44,717 nt of DNA from Roseomonas acroporae (GTDB lineage Bacteria; Pseudomonadota; Alphaproteobacteria; Acetobacterales; Acetobacteraceae), in contig NZ_JALPRX010000108.1 of assembly GCF_023223525.1 (NCBI RefSeq), positions 1 through 44,717 on the forward strand, given 5' to 3'. A program made the position numbers and the translations under genes. Numbering within the stretch: position 1 is the stretch's first letter; every line of letters begins with the position of its first letter. This document shows positions 16,661 through 25,000 of this stretch, piece by piece. The notes beneath the pieces were generated by a model, which made no database searches, was not told the DNA's origin, and saw only the letters and a program-made list of their open reading frames with translations.

Positions 16661-17260
16661 ATGGCGAAGACCACCAAGGCCAAGGCCGGCGCGAAGAAGA
16701 AGCTGCCCCTCCGGGATGCCGCCCTCAAGGCGACGCAGGCCCTGGCCGGCAAGGCCGTGGGCAAGAAGTCGCGCAAGCGCTCCGCGGTGCCGCTGCCCGC
16801 GCTGCTGCCCGCCACCGGCGCCAAGGTGAAGGCCAAGCCGCCCAAGGCGGTGCGCCAGGCGGAGGCGCGCCACCTCGCGCCGCTCGACCTGCAGCCCGTG
16901 GGCGACGCCGCGGTGCTCGACCGCCTCTGGCAGACCGTGGAGTCGCGCCGCGCCGCCGGCGACGTCGCCAATTCGCATTCCGCCCGGCTGATCGCCCGCG
17001 GCACGCCCAAGGTCGCGCAGAAGCTCGGCGAGGAGGCGGTGGAGTGCGTGATCGAGGCGACGCAGGGCAACCGCGCCGAGACCATCCTCGAATCGGCCGA
17101 CCTGCTCTACCACCTCGTCGTCGTCTGGGTGGATGCCGGCATCCGGCCGGACGAGGTCTGGGCCGAGCTGCGCCGGCGCGAGGGCATCAGCGGCATCGTC
17201 GAGAAGGCATCCCGCCCCAAGGGAATCGTCCGGGCGGCGCGGACCACCAAGCTCCCCTGA
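16661..17260 (+). CDS. hisE: Phosphoribosyl-ATP pyrophosphatase HisE with basic N-terminal extension
   Basis: The C-terminal half (about residues 80-199) is a normal His[34 protein letters not shown] and the metal-binding [12 protein letters not shown]. It removes pyrophosphate from phosphoribosyl-ATP in histidine synthesis. The first 75 residues are unusual: Lys/Ala-rich ([34 protein letters not shown]) and similar in composition to histone-H1-like tails. Usual HisE proteins are about 90-110 residues. Codon third positions in the extension are G/C-biased like the rest of the gene, and no internal ATG lies near the HisE domain start, so the extension looks translated. It follows hisF by 3 bp. 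Confidence 0.93.
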   Translation: MAKTTKAKAGAKKKLPLRDAALKATQALAGKAVGKKSRKRSAVPLPALLPATGAKVKAKPPKAVRQAEARHLAPLDLQPVGDAAVLDRLWQTVESRRAAGDVANSHSARLIARGTPKVAQKLGEEAVECVIEATQGNRAETILESADLLYHLVVVWVDAGIRPDEVWAELRRREGISGIVEKASRPKGIVRAARTTKLP

Positions 17261-17430
17261 GCACGGGTTCCCCTGGAGCGGTCTCCCTCGGGGGCAGGCT
17301 TCCCCGCAGGACGCCCGCAGGGGGCCGACGGGCCGCCCCGACCCGGGGGAAGGGTTCCCGGCGGGCCGGGCCCGCGCCAACCGCCAACCGCCCGCGCGGC
17401 CGAGCCCGGCCGTCCGGCAGGAGGACCGCC

Positions 17431-17820
17431 ATGGCCGTCACCGGCAAGCCCCCCTACGAGGAAGGCAACATCTTCGCCCGCATCCTGCGCGGCGAGATCC
17501 CCTGCCGGAAGGTCCACGAGGACGAGCATGCCCTCGCCTTCCACGACATCGCGCCGCAGGCGCCGGTGCATGTGCTGGTGATCCCGAAGGGCCCCTACGT
17601 CAGCTTCGCCGACTTCGCCGCGACCGCCCCGGCCGAGGAGCTGGCCGGCTTCTGGCGCGCCGTGGGCCTGGTCGCGCGGCAGCTCGGGCTGGAGGATTCC
17701 GGCTACCGCCTGCTTTCCAACATGGGGCCGGACGGGGGGCAGGAGGTCGGGCATTTCCACGTCCACCTGTTCGGCGGGCGCCGGCTGGGGCGCATGGTGC
17801 CGGCGACGCCGGCCGCCTGA
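17431..17820 (+). CDS. HIT family nucleotide-binding protein (HINT type)
   Basis: The 129-residue protein has the histidine triad HFHVHLFGG near residues 108-116 and the N-terminal IFARILRGEIPCRKVHED typical of HINT-branch purine nucleoside phosphoramidases. Length is normal. The ATG at 17431 has a strong ribosome site (AGGAGG) 7 bases upstream. It lies 170 bp after hisE, a common neighbour pair in alphaproteobacteria. The physiological substrate is not known for most bacterial members. Confidence 0.93.
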   Translation: MAVTGKPPYEEGNIFARILRGEIPCRKVHEDEHALAFHDIAPQAPVHVLVIPKGPYVSFADFAATAPAEELAGFWRAVGLVARQLGLEDSGYRLLSNMGPDGGQEVGHFHVHLFGGRRLGRMVPATPAA

Positions 17821-18195
17821 CGCGACCGGCGGGACCGTCCGATCCGGCCGGGAGAGGGCGGGGCCCGGCGGCGGAAGGTCGGGGGCGCCGCCGCGGTCAG
17901 GCCGTGCCGGGCCGCCCCCCGGACCGACGCCCCTGGGCCGACGACCCCGGGCCGACGCCCCTGGGCCGACGACCCCGGTCCGCCCCCCGCTGTCCCCCGG
18001 ACCTTCGCCTTTCCGCCCGCCCCGGCATGCCGGGCACCGCGCCGGTGGCCCCGGAACCGGCCCGGCCATGCCGCGCGGGCGGGATAGGCCAGGGCCCGGC
18101 GCGGGGCGCCCCGCATGATTCGCCGCGGAGCGGTTCGCCTCGGGCCGGTTCTGCTCTAGGGTGTCGCCGGGACCAACCAGCCACCCGGTCGAGCC
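17821..18195. other. Gene-free stretch between HIT gene and pgsA
   Basis: These 375 bp show no supported gene. They contain four tandem 14-bp units at 17921-17976 (separate entry). The part just upstream of pgsA has TAGGGTGTCGCC at about 18158-18169, which may include a weak -10, but no -35 is clear. Confidence 0.5.
17921..17976. repeat. 14-bp tandem repeat, four units
   Basis: Four consecutive 14-bp units alternate between forms ending CGCCCCT and CGACCCC; the units start at 17921, 17935, 17949 and 17963, each opening GG(A/G)CCGACG. So it is also two 28-bp copies. It is intergenic. Confidence 0.9.
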
Positions 18196-18840
18196 TTGCC
18201 GACAGACCTGCCCAACCTGCTGACCCTCTCGCGCATCGCGGCCATCCCGCTGCTGGTGGCCCTCAGCGCATTGCGTCTGCCCTGGGGAGACGTGGCGGCC
18301 TGCGTCGTCTTCTCGGCGGCCGCCATCACGGACTACTTCGACGGCAAGCTGGCGCGCCGGCGCCGGCAGGTCTCCGACCTCGGCCGCATGCTCGATCCCA
18401 TCGCCGACAAGCTGCTGGTGGGCGCCGCGCTGATGCTGCTGGCCGGACTCGACCGCCTCTCGGCCTTCGGGCTGCTGCCGGCCATCGTCATCATGCTGCG
18501 CGAGATCCTGGTCTCGGGCCTGCGCGAGTACCTAGCCAGTCTCTCGGTCGGCCTGCCGGTGACGCGGCTGGCCAAGTGGAAGACCGGCGTGCAGATGGGC
18601 GCGCTCGGCACCCTGCTCGCCGGGACCACCGGCGCCGCCGCGCTGCACCTCTCCTGGCTGCCGGTGCAGGCGATCGGCGAGATCATGCTGTGGACGGCGG
18701 CGGTGCTGACGCTGGTGACGGGCTGGGACTACCTTCAGGCCGGCCTGCACCATGTGGGCCGCCCCCCGGCCGACCCCCCGCACCGCGTGCCACCCGCGGC
18801 GCGCGGGGCCGGGGTGGCCGGCGGCCTCACGGAAAGGTGA
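18196..18840 (+). CDS. pgsA: CDP-diacylglycerol-glycerol-3-phosphate phosphatidyltransferase
   Basis: The 214-residue integral membrane enzyme makes phosphatidylglycerophosphate, the precursor of phosphatidylglycerol. The complete CDP-alcohol phosphotransferase motif is present at residues 46-71: DYFDGKLAR, then G63, D67 and D71 in GRMLDPIADK. The N-terminal NLLTLSRIAAIPLL is typical for PgsA. Four to six membrane helices are visible. The start is TTG at 18196, which gives the standard N-terminus; no ATG is available. A Pro/Arg-rich cytosolic tail of about 30 residues follows the last helix. The next gene is a lipoprotein. Confidence 0.93.
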   Translation: MPTDLPNLLTLSRIAAIPLLVALSALRLPWGDVAACVVFSAAAITDYFDGKLARRRRQVSDLGRMLDPIADKLLVGAALMLLAGLDRLSAFGLLPAIVIMLREILVSGLREYLASLSVGLPVTRLAKWKTGVQMGALGTLLAGTTGAAALHLSWLPVQAIGEIMLWTAAVLTLVTGWDYLQAGLHHVGRPPADPPHRVPPAARGAGVAGGLTER

Positions 18841-18947
18841 GAATTCCGGCGGCAGCCGGCTCCCGCGGGCACAGGGTGCCGACACACGGTATTGAGAGCA
18901 TCACACCTGCATCGCATCTTGCCGCGGCGCAGAATCGAGGAATGGGC

Positions 18948-19715
18948 ATGTTCGATCGGCTTGGACGGCACGCGGCGGCGTCGCGACCGGCGGGGCGACC
19001 GGCGGGACGGCCGGCGGGGCAGGCGCTGCTCCGGAGGCTGCTGGCGCCGGCGGCACTGCTGCTGCTGGCCGGCTGCGCCTCCGGCGACATCTGGAACCGC
19101 TTCGGCAGCACCCGGCCCCAGGTGCCGGAGGAGAGCGTCACCGCCATGCGCCTGCTCGGCAGCGCACCGGAAGTGCCGCCGCTGCTGCCGGAGAACGGCA
19201 ATGTCTGGCCGGGCGCCGAGCCGCCGCGCACCACCCTGGCCAACCCCGACGCGGCGCTGCGCGGCATCCCGACCTTCCAGCCGGAGACCACCGGCCGGCC
19301 GCTCGGCATGCCGCGGACGCCGGACGCCACGCTGCCGCCGGCGAGCCCGATCCTGCGGCAGCCGGATCCGGGGCAGTTCGCCCCGCCGCCCGGCTCCACC
19401 ACCCCGGGCGCGCCGCGGCGGCGCGGCAGCGCCAGCCCGCCGCCCGCCTCGGCGGTGCTGCCCTACGACCCGCAGACCCTGAGCACGCCGCCCGCCCTGC
19501 CCCCGCCGTCGACGCCCGCCCCGGCGGCCCCCGGCCCCGAGGGGCGCGTCATCCCCGTGCCCGGCGGGCCGCCCGCCAACGTCACGGGCGGCACGCGCAA
19601 CTACCAGACCTTCACGCGCCCCGGCACGGGCGGCAGCGGCATCGCGATTCCGAACGGCCCGGGTGCCGGCACCACGCTGATCAACCCGGACGGCTCGGTG
19701 CAGCAGGTGCCGTAG
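18948..19715 (+). CDS. Proline-rich lipoprotein of unknown function
   Basis: The 255-residue product has an Arg-rich N-terminus, a hydrophobic segment and a lipobox LLLLAGCAS with the acylated cysteine near residue 43, so it should be lipidated at the membrane. The mature part is Pro/Gly/Ala/Thr-rich, probably disordered, with no recognised domain. The ATG at 18948 is chosen over 18942 because GAGG is 7 bases upstream of it and would touch the other. I do not recognise the family. Position between pgsA and moaD gives no functional hint. Confidence 0.8.
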   Translation: MFDRLGRHAAASRPAGRPAGRPAGQALLRRLLAPAALLLLAGCASGDIWNRFGSTRPQVPEESVTAMRLLGSAPEVPPLLPENGNVWPGAEPPRTTLANPDAALRGIPTFQPETTGRPLGMPRTPDATLPPASPILRQPDPGQFAPPPGSTTPGAPRRRGSASPPPASAVLPYDPQTLSTPPALPPPSTPAPAAPGPEGRVIPVPGGPPANVTGGTRNYQTFTRPGTGGSGIAIPNGPGAGTTLINPDGSVQQVP

Positions 19716-19793
19716 GGATGCCGCCGCAGGCCGGCGCGCCCGGACCGTCATCGCCGCCCGCCCCGGGCCGCGGCGCCCCGTCCGCCCCGGGGT

Positions 19794-19840
19794 GGCGCCG
19801 GGGAGAGGCGCCAGGGGAGGCGCCAGGGGAAGCGCCGGAC
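19794..19840. repeat. 12-bp tandem repeat upstream of moaD
   Basis: Units of the form GGCGCCAGGGGA repeat with a 12-bp (first unit 13-bp) period at 19794, 19807, 19819 and 19831 (last degenerate). It is intergenic between the lipoprotein gene and moaD. The purine-rich GGGGA core resembles 12-bp repeats found inside several other genes in the window. Confidence 0.8.
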
Positions 19841-19911
19841 GGCCCGTGGGAACGCCCGTGCCGTGCCGGGGGCCCGCCCGGCCCCTCACGGCGGGCTTCG
19901 GGGAGGCCCAT

Positions 19912-20172
19912 ATGAGCGCCATGCGCATCGTCTACTTCGCCTGGGTCCGCCAACGCGTCGGCACCGCCGAGGAGGAGGTCTCGCCGCCGCCCGAGGTGCG
20001 CGACGTCGGCGGCCTGGTGCGCTGGCTCTCGGCGCTGGACGAGCGCCACGCCGCCGCCTTCGCCAACCCGCGCCTGGTGCGCGCCGCCGTGAACCAGGAC
20101 TTCGCCGGCCCCGACCACCCGGTCCGCCCGGGCGACGAGGTGGCCTTCTTCCCGCCGGTGACCGGTGGCTGA
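19912..20172 (+). CDS. moaD: Molybdopterin synthase sulfur carrier subunit MoaD
   Basis: The 86-residue ubiquitin-fold protein carries the thiocarboxylate sulfur for molybdopterin synthesis. The essential C-terminal Gly-Gly is present (FFPPVTGG) and the preceding RPGDEVAFFPPV block is typical. The ATG at 19912 has GGGGAGG 5 bases upstream. moaE starts 4 bp after its stop (or overlaps it if a GTG at 20165 is used), so the two subunits are translationally linked. Other moa genes are not in the window. Confidence 0.95.
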   Translation: MSAMRIVYFAWVRQRVGTAEEEVSPPPEVRDVGGLVRWLSALDERHAAAFANPRLVRAAVNQDFAGPDHPVRPGDEVAFFPPVTGG

Positions 20173-20176
20173 GCCG

Positions 20177-20728
20177 ATGGCCGAGGCCCGGGCCGCCGCC
20201 GCCTCCGTGCCGCCGCGCGTCACCGTCCGGGTCGGGGAGGAGGCCTTCGACCTCGCCGCCGAATCCGCCGCCCTCTGCGCCGGCCGCGACGATGTCGGCG
20301 GCCTCGCCAGCTTCGTCGGCATCTGCCGCGCCGACGACGCGCTGGAGTCGCTGACCCTGGAGCACTACCCCGGCATGACCGAGCGGGCGATCGGGCGCAT
20401 CGCCGGCGAGGCGATGGCGCGCTGGCCGCTGCTCGGCTGCACCGTGGTGCACCGCGTCGGGCGGCTGCGGCCCGGCGAGCCGATCGTGCTGGTGCTGACC
20501 GCCGCCCCGCACCGCGCGGCGGCGCTCGAATCCTGCGCCTTCCTGATCGACTGGCTGAAGACCCGCGCGCCCTTCTGGAAGCGCGAGACGGGCCGCGACG
20601 GCACCGAGCGCTGGGTCGAGGCGCGGGCGGCGGACGACGACGCGGCCGCGCGCTGGGACCTGCGCGGCCAGGACCTGCACGGTCAGGACCTGCGCGGCCA
20701 GGACCGGCCCGGCGGAGCGGGGCGATGA
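20177..20728 (+). CDS. moaE: Molybdopterin synthase catalytic subunit MoaE
   Basis: The 183-residue protein forms the catalytic core of molybdopterin synthase with MoaD. Family blocks are LEHYPGMTERAIGRI, HRVGRLRPGEPIVLV and APFWKRE, the last with the conserved lysine. The ATG at 20177 is chosen; an in-frame GTG at 20165 would overlap moaD and is possible. The chain is about 25-30 residues longer than usual at the C-terminus, where three 15-bp units at 20657-20701 encode DLRGQ-DLHGQ-DLRGQ. The last four bases overlap the next gene (ATGA). Confidence 0.95.
   Translation: MAEARAAAASVPPRVTVRVGEEAFDLAAESAALCAGRDDVGGLASFVGICRADDALESLTLEHYPGMTERAIGRIAGEAMARWPLLGCTVVHRVGRLRPGEPIVLVLTAAPHRAAALESCAFLIDWLKTRAPFWKRETGRDGTERWVEARAADDDAAARWDLRGQDLHGQDLRGQDRPGGAGR
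20657..20701 (+). repeat. 15-bp in-frame tandem repeat in moaE
   Basis: Three 15-bp units of the form GACCTGCGCGGCCAG start at 20657, 20672 and 20687 (the middle one has two changes). They encode a pentapeptide repeat in the C-terminal tail beyond the MoaE domain, so copy-number change would not disturb the frame. Confidence 0.9.
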
Positions 20729-21093
20729 GCGGGACGCTGCGGCTCGCGCGCCTCGACCTGCCCTGCCGCGACCTCGCGCGGCAGCGGGACTTCTACACCC
20801 GCATCCTCGGGCTGAAGCCGGTGGAGGAGGGGCCGGAGGGCATCTGCTACGGCCTCGGCACGGTGGCGTTCCTGCTGCGGCCGCGCGGCGACGCGCTGTT
20901 CCCGAGCGAGGGCGGGCCCGGCCTGCTGCTCGCCTTCCCGGTCGAGGAGGCGGAGCTCGACCGCTGGCACCGCCGGGTGCTGACCAACCGGGTGGCGGTG
21001 CTGGACCCGCCGCGGCCCCTGCCGATGGGCGGCCGCGCCGTCCGCATCTCCGATCCGGAGGGCAACGTGATCGAGTTCTACACCGAGGGTTAG
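20725..21093 (+). CDS. VOC-superfamily (glyoxalase-like) protein
   Basis: The 122-residue protein has the paired beta-alpha-beta-beta-beta fold of the vicinal-oxygen-chelate superfamily. Blocks seen are LDLPCRDLARQRDFYTRILG at the start and RISDPEGNVIEFY at the end, with the final glutamate as a likely metal ligand. The first ligand position is Asp/Leu rather than His, so it may not be a classical glyoxalase. It overlaps moaE by four bases, which suggests cotranscription, but a molybdenum-related role is not shown. Its TAG stop is the first three bases of dispersed repeat copy B. Confidence 0.85.
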   Translation: MSGTLRLARLDLPCRDLARQRDFYTRILGLKPVEEGPEGICYGLGTVAFLLRPRGDALFPSEGGPGLLLAFPVEEAELDRWHRRVLTNRVAVLDPPRPLPMGGRAVRISDPEGNVIEFYTEG

Positions 21094-21149
21094 GGCGGAT
21101 CGCCGGAGGGCGGCCACAGCCCGGCGGCATGCATCCGCCCCGGGAACGA
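21091..21149 (+). repeat. 58-bp dispersed repeat, copy B
   Basis: Read on the plus strand it begins TAGGGCGGATCGCCGG and ends CCGGGAACGA. The reverse complement aligns to copy C (33861-33918): 26 of the first 30 positions agree by eye, with a one-base shift later. The opening TAG is the stop codon of the VOC gene, as in copy A for rseP. The inner GCCCGGCGG / CCGCCCCGGG arms can form a stem. Confidence 0.7.
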
Positions 21150-21210
21150 CGGGCCGGGGCGCGGTCCGCCGGGCGGCGCCGGCGGCGCGATGCCGCCGGG
21201 TCGTGCCCCC

Positions 21211-21252
21211 GACGCAATGCCCCTGACGCAATGCCGGCGACGCAATGCCGGC
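21211..21252. repeat. 14-bp tandem repeat, three units
   Basis: GACGCAATGCC recurs at 21211, 21225 and 21239 with an exact 14-bp period. It lies in the gap before the methyltransferase gene, 96 bp from its GTG start. It is less G/C-rich than its surroundings. Confidence 0.9.
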
Positions 21253-21347
21253 GGGTGCAACGAAGGCGCGTCCGGGCGGTTCCAGGGAGGCGGACAAGAC
21301 GGAGCCCCCGCCATGGAACCCTGCCCCGCCACTCGGAGCCACGCATC

Positions 21348-22040
21348 GTGACCGCCGGTCCTTCCCCCGCCGGCCCTCCCGCCGCCGCTCCTCCCCCCGC
21401 CGGTCCGCCGGCCGGCGCCCCGGCGGCGCGCTTCACCGAGGACTGGTTCGAGTACCACACGCCCGCCTGGCGACGCTTCTTCGACGGGGTCGGCTGGGAT
21501 GCCGAGGCGCCCCACGTCGCGGTGGAGATCGGCTCCTTCGAGGGGCGCTCCACCATCTGGATCCTGGAGAACCTGCTGCGGCACCCGGACAGCCGCATCC
21601 ACTGCCTCGACACCTTCGCCGGCGGCGTCGAGCACCAGGCGGACCGGATCGCGGGCCTCTACGAGCGCTTCGACGCCAACCTCCGCGCCCATGGCGTGCG
21701 CGACAAGGCGGCGGTGCTGCGGGGTCCCTCCTTCGACGGGCTGGTGCGGCTGCTCGGCGCCGGCGTCGAGGCGGATTTCGTGTACGTGGACGGCTCGCAC
21801 CAGGCGCCCGACGTGCTGGCCGACCTGGTGCTCGGCTTCCGGCTGCTGCGGCCGGGCGGGGTGATGATCTGCGACGACTACCTCTGGTCGATGGAGGAGC
21901 CGGACACGCACGACCTGCTGAACGCGCCGAAGATCGCCATCGACGCCTTCGCCAACATCCATCGGCGCCAGATCGAGCTGCCGGACGGGCTGCTGCGCTG
22001 GCAGTTCGGGCTGCGCCGGCGGGCGCCGGAGCCGGGCTGA
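21348..22040 (+). CDS. Class I SAM-dependent methyltransferase
   Basis: The 230-residue protein belongs to the Methyltransf_24 type. SAM-binding motif I is VAVEIGSFEGRSTIWILENL (residues about 55-74), followed by RIHCLDTFAGG and the acidic motif DFVYVDGSHQAPDVLADLVL, then LRPGGVMICDDYLWS. The first 35 residues are Pro/Ala-rich and probably disordered. The start is GTG at 21348 with CGGAG about 10 bases upstream; an ATG start would require a long low-complexity extension. Related proteins act on sugars or small molecules in surface glycan clusters, but the substrate here is unknown. It is convergent with glnE. Confidence 0.85.
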   Translation: MTAGPSPAGPPAAAPPPAGPPAGAPAARFTEDWFEYHTPAWRRFFDGVGWDAEAPHVAVEIGSFEGRSTIWILENLLRHPDSRIHCLDTFAGGVEHQADRIAGLYERFDANLRAHGVRDKAAVLRGPSFDGLVRLLGAGVEADFVYVDGSHQAPDVLADLVLGFRLLRPGGVMICDDYLWSMEEPDTHDLLNAPKIAIDAFANIHRRQIELPDGLLRWQFGLRRRAPEPG

Positions 22041-22085
22041 GCCGCGCGGCGCCGGCCCGGCGGCGAAGACCCGTGCCGCGGGCCG

Positions 22086-25000
22086 TCAGTCCCGGTCGGG
22101 CTCCGCGTCCGGCACCTCGACCGCCGGCCCGCCCGCCAGCCCGCCCGTCGGCGCGGTCAGCGACCCGACCCGGCGCTCGAACACCGCCCGCACCGAGGCC
22201 GCCACCGCGTCGAGTCGCAGCCGCAGCGCGCCCGCATCGGCCGGCGGGTCGGGCAGCAGCGGGCGGCAGGCCTCCAGCAGGACCTGCGACACCGGCTCGG
22301 GCAGCACCTCCTCCGGCCGCCGCCCCACGGTCAGGCGGAGCAGGCCGAGCACCGTCCGCCACAGCCGGTCGGCGCCGATCAGCAGCTCCGCCTCGGCCGC
22401 CGGCAGCGCCTTCGCGCGGGCGAGCTTCGCGAGGGCGAGGCGCGTGGTGGTGGCCAGGACCTCGGGCCGCCCCTCGGCGCGCCGGGCCGTCTCGCGCAGT
22501 TGCAGGGCCTGGGCGACGAACTCCACCTCCACCAGGCCGCCCGGCATGAGCTTGATGTCCCACGGCCCGTCCGGCGGCAGGTCGCGCAGCAGCCGGGCGC
22601 GCATGGCGGCGGCGTCCGCCAGCACGGCATCGGGGTCCGCTCCCGCCGGCGGCCGGCGGGTCAGCGCGGCGCGGAGGCTGGCGGCGAGGCGGCGGCGCAG
22701 CGCCGGCGGCCCGGCCACCACGCGGCCACGGGTCAGCGCCATCCGCTCCCAGGTCCAGGCGGATTCGGTGTGGTACCGCTGGAAGCTGGCGAGGCTGGTG
22801 GCGACCGGCCCCTGGCTGCCGGAAGGGCGCAGCCGCATGTCCACCGCGTACATCCGGCCCTCGGGGCCGGGCGCCGTGACCACGGCGATGAACTGCTGCG
22901 CGAGGCGCGAGAAGTAGGTGCTGGCCGGCAGCGCGCGGCTGCCGCCCCGGCTCTCGGTGCCGGCGTGATCGTAGACCAGAACGAGGTCGAGGTCCGATCC
23001 CGGCAGCATCTCCCGCCCGCCGAGCTTGCCGAGCGCCAGCACCGCCATCGCCCCGCCCGCGACCTTGCCGTGGCGCACGGCGAACTCCTCGGCGACGCGC
23101 GGCAGCAGCGCGGCGATGGCGGCGTCGGCGAGGTCGGCGCGCAGCGTCCCGGCGGCATCGGCGTCGAGCCGGCCCTCCAGCGCGGCGATGTCGATCTCGA
23201 AATTCCGCTCCGTCACCAGCCGGCGGGCACCCTCCAGCGCCTCCTCCAGATGGCGCGCATCCTTGACCAGCGCGGCCAGCGGCGCGGCCGAGCCCGCCGT
23301 GTCCGCCTCGGCGGCGAGGTGGCCGGACAGGAAGCGGTCGAAGGCGGCGGCGTTGCGGGCCAGGTGGTCGGCCAGCGCCGGCGCGGTGCCGAGCATCGCC
23401 GCCACGCGGTCGAGCAGCACCGGGTTGCGGTGGAGCAGCGAGAGGATCTGCACCCCGGCCGGCTGCCCGGCCAGCACCCGGTCGAAGCGCGCCAGCGCCG
23501 CGTCCGGCTGCACCTGCCGGCCGAAGGCGGCGAGCAGGCTCGGCATCAGCGCCGTCAGCAGCTCGCGCGCCCGCTCGGAGCGCGTCGCGCGGGTGCGGCC
23601 GTGGTGCCAGCCGCGCACCAGGGCGGCGACGCCGGCGGGGTTGTGGAAGCCGAGGCCGCGCAGCGTCTCCAGCGTGTCCGGGTCGTCGTCGACGCCGGTG
23701 AAGACGAGGTTGCCCATGGCGCCGCTTCCGGTGCCGCCTTCCCCTTTGGCATCCCCTGCGGCATCCCCCCGGGCCGCGTTGCCGCCGGCCGGCTCGCCGG
23801 GCGCCGCGGAGAGCTCGGGCGCCGATTCGAACAGCCGCGCATAGTGCCGTTCCACCTTGCGCATGTGCCCGCCGAGCACGGCCGAGAAGGCCTCCACGTC
23901 GGGGAAGCCGAGGAAGGAGGCGAGGCGCGCGAGTCCTGCCGGGTCCTCGGGGATCCGATGGGTCTGCCGGTCGTTCTCCATCTGGATGCGGTGCTCGACC
24001 GTGCGGAGGAAGACGTAGGCGTCGGCGAGGTCGGCGGCGGCGCGGCGGTCGATCCGTCCGGCGGCGGCCAGCGCCGCCAGCGCGCCGAGCGTGGTCGGGT
24101 CGCGCAGGCCGGGATCGCGGCCGCCCCAGATGAGTTGCAGCACCTGGGCGGTGAACTCGATCTCGCGTATGCCGCCGCGCCCGAGCTTGACGTTGTGTCC
24201 GGCGATGGCGATCCGCTCGCCCGCGCCCTTGCGGTCGGCGTGGTGGGCATGGATCTGGCGCTTGATCGAGTGGATGTCGGCGATCGCCGCGAAGTCGAGG
24301 TGGCGGCGCCAGATGAAGGGCCGGATCTCGCGCAGGAACTGCTCGCCCTGCGCGCGGTCCCCGGCCACGGGCCGCGCCTTGAGCATCGCGGCGCGCTCCC
24401 AGTTCTGCCCCATCGACTCGTAGTAGGAGATGGCGCCGGGTACCGAGACGGCGAGCGGCGTCGCGGAGGGGTCGGGGCGCAGGCGCAGGTCGGTGCGGAA
24501 CACGTAGCCGTCGGCGGTGCGCTCGTCGAGCAGCCGCACCAGGTCGCGCGCCAGGCGCACGAAGCCGCCCCCGATGCCATCCTTGTCGGCGTTCTGGTAG
24601 GCTGGCGCGTCGGGGTCGTAGAGAACCATGAGATCGACATCGGACGAGTAGTTCAGCTCCCGCCCGCCGAGCTTGCCGAGGCCGAGCACGATCAGCCCGC
24701 TGCCGCGGCAGGTCGCGCGCGGGTCGTAGCGCGTGCTCTGCAGGCGCGCGCGGTCGGCGAGGCGCAGCGTGCCGCGCGCCGCCGCCTCGCGCAGCAGGTG
24801 GGCGCAGGCGTAGTCGATGGCCGCGTCGGCCACGGCCGAGAGCGCGCCGGTGACCTGGTCGAGCGTCCACAGCCCGGCGATGTCGGCCACCCCCGCCACC
24901 AGCGCCGCCTGCCGCTTCACCTGCCGCAGCAGCGCGGCGACGCCGGCGCGGCCGGCCATGGTGTCGGCGCGGGTCAGCGGGTTGAGTGTGCGGCCGAAGG

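Noticed and set aside
17921-17976. CRISPR-like array at the 14-bp repeats (also 21211-21252).
   Set aside because: Units are directly tandem with no spacers and no cas genes are nearby.
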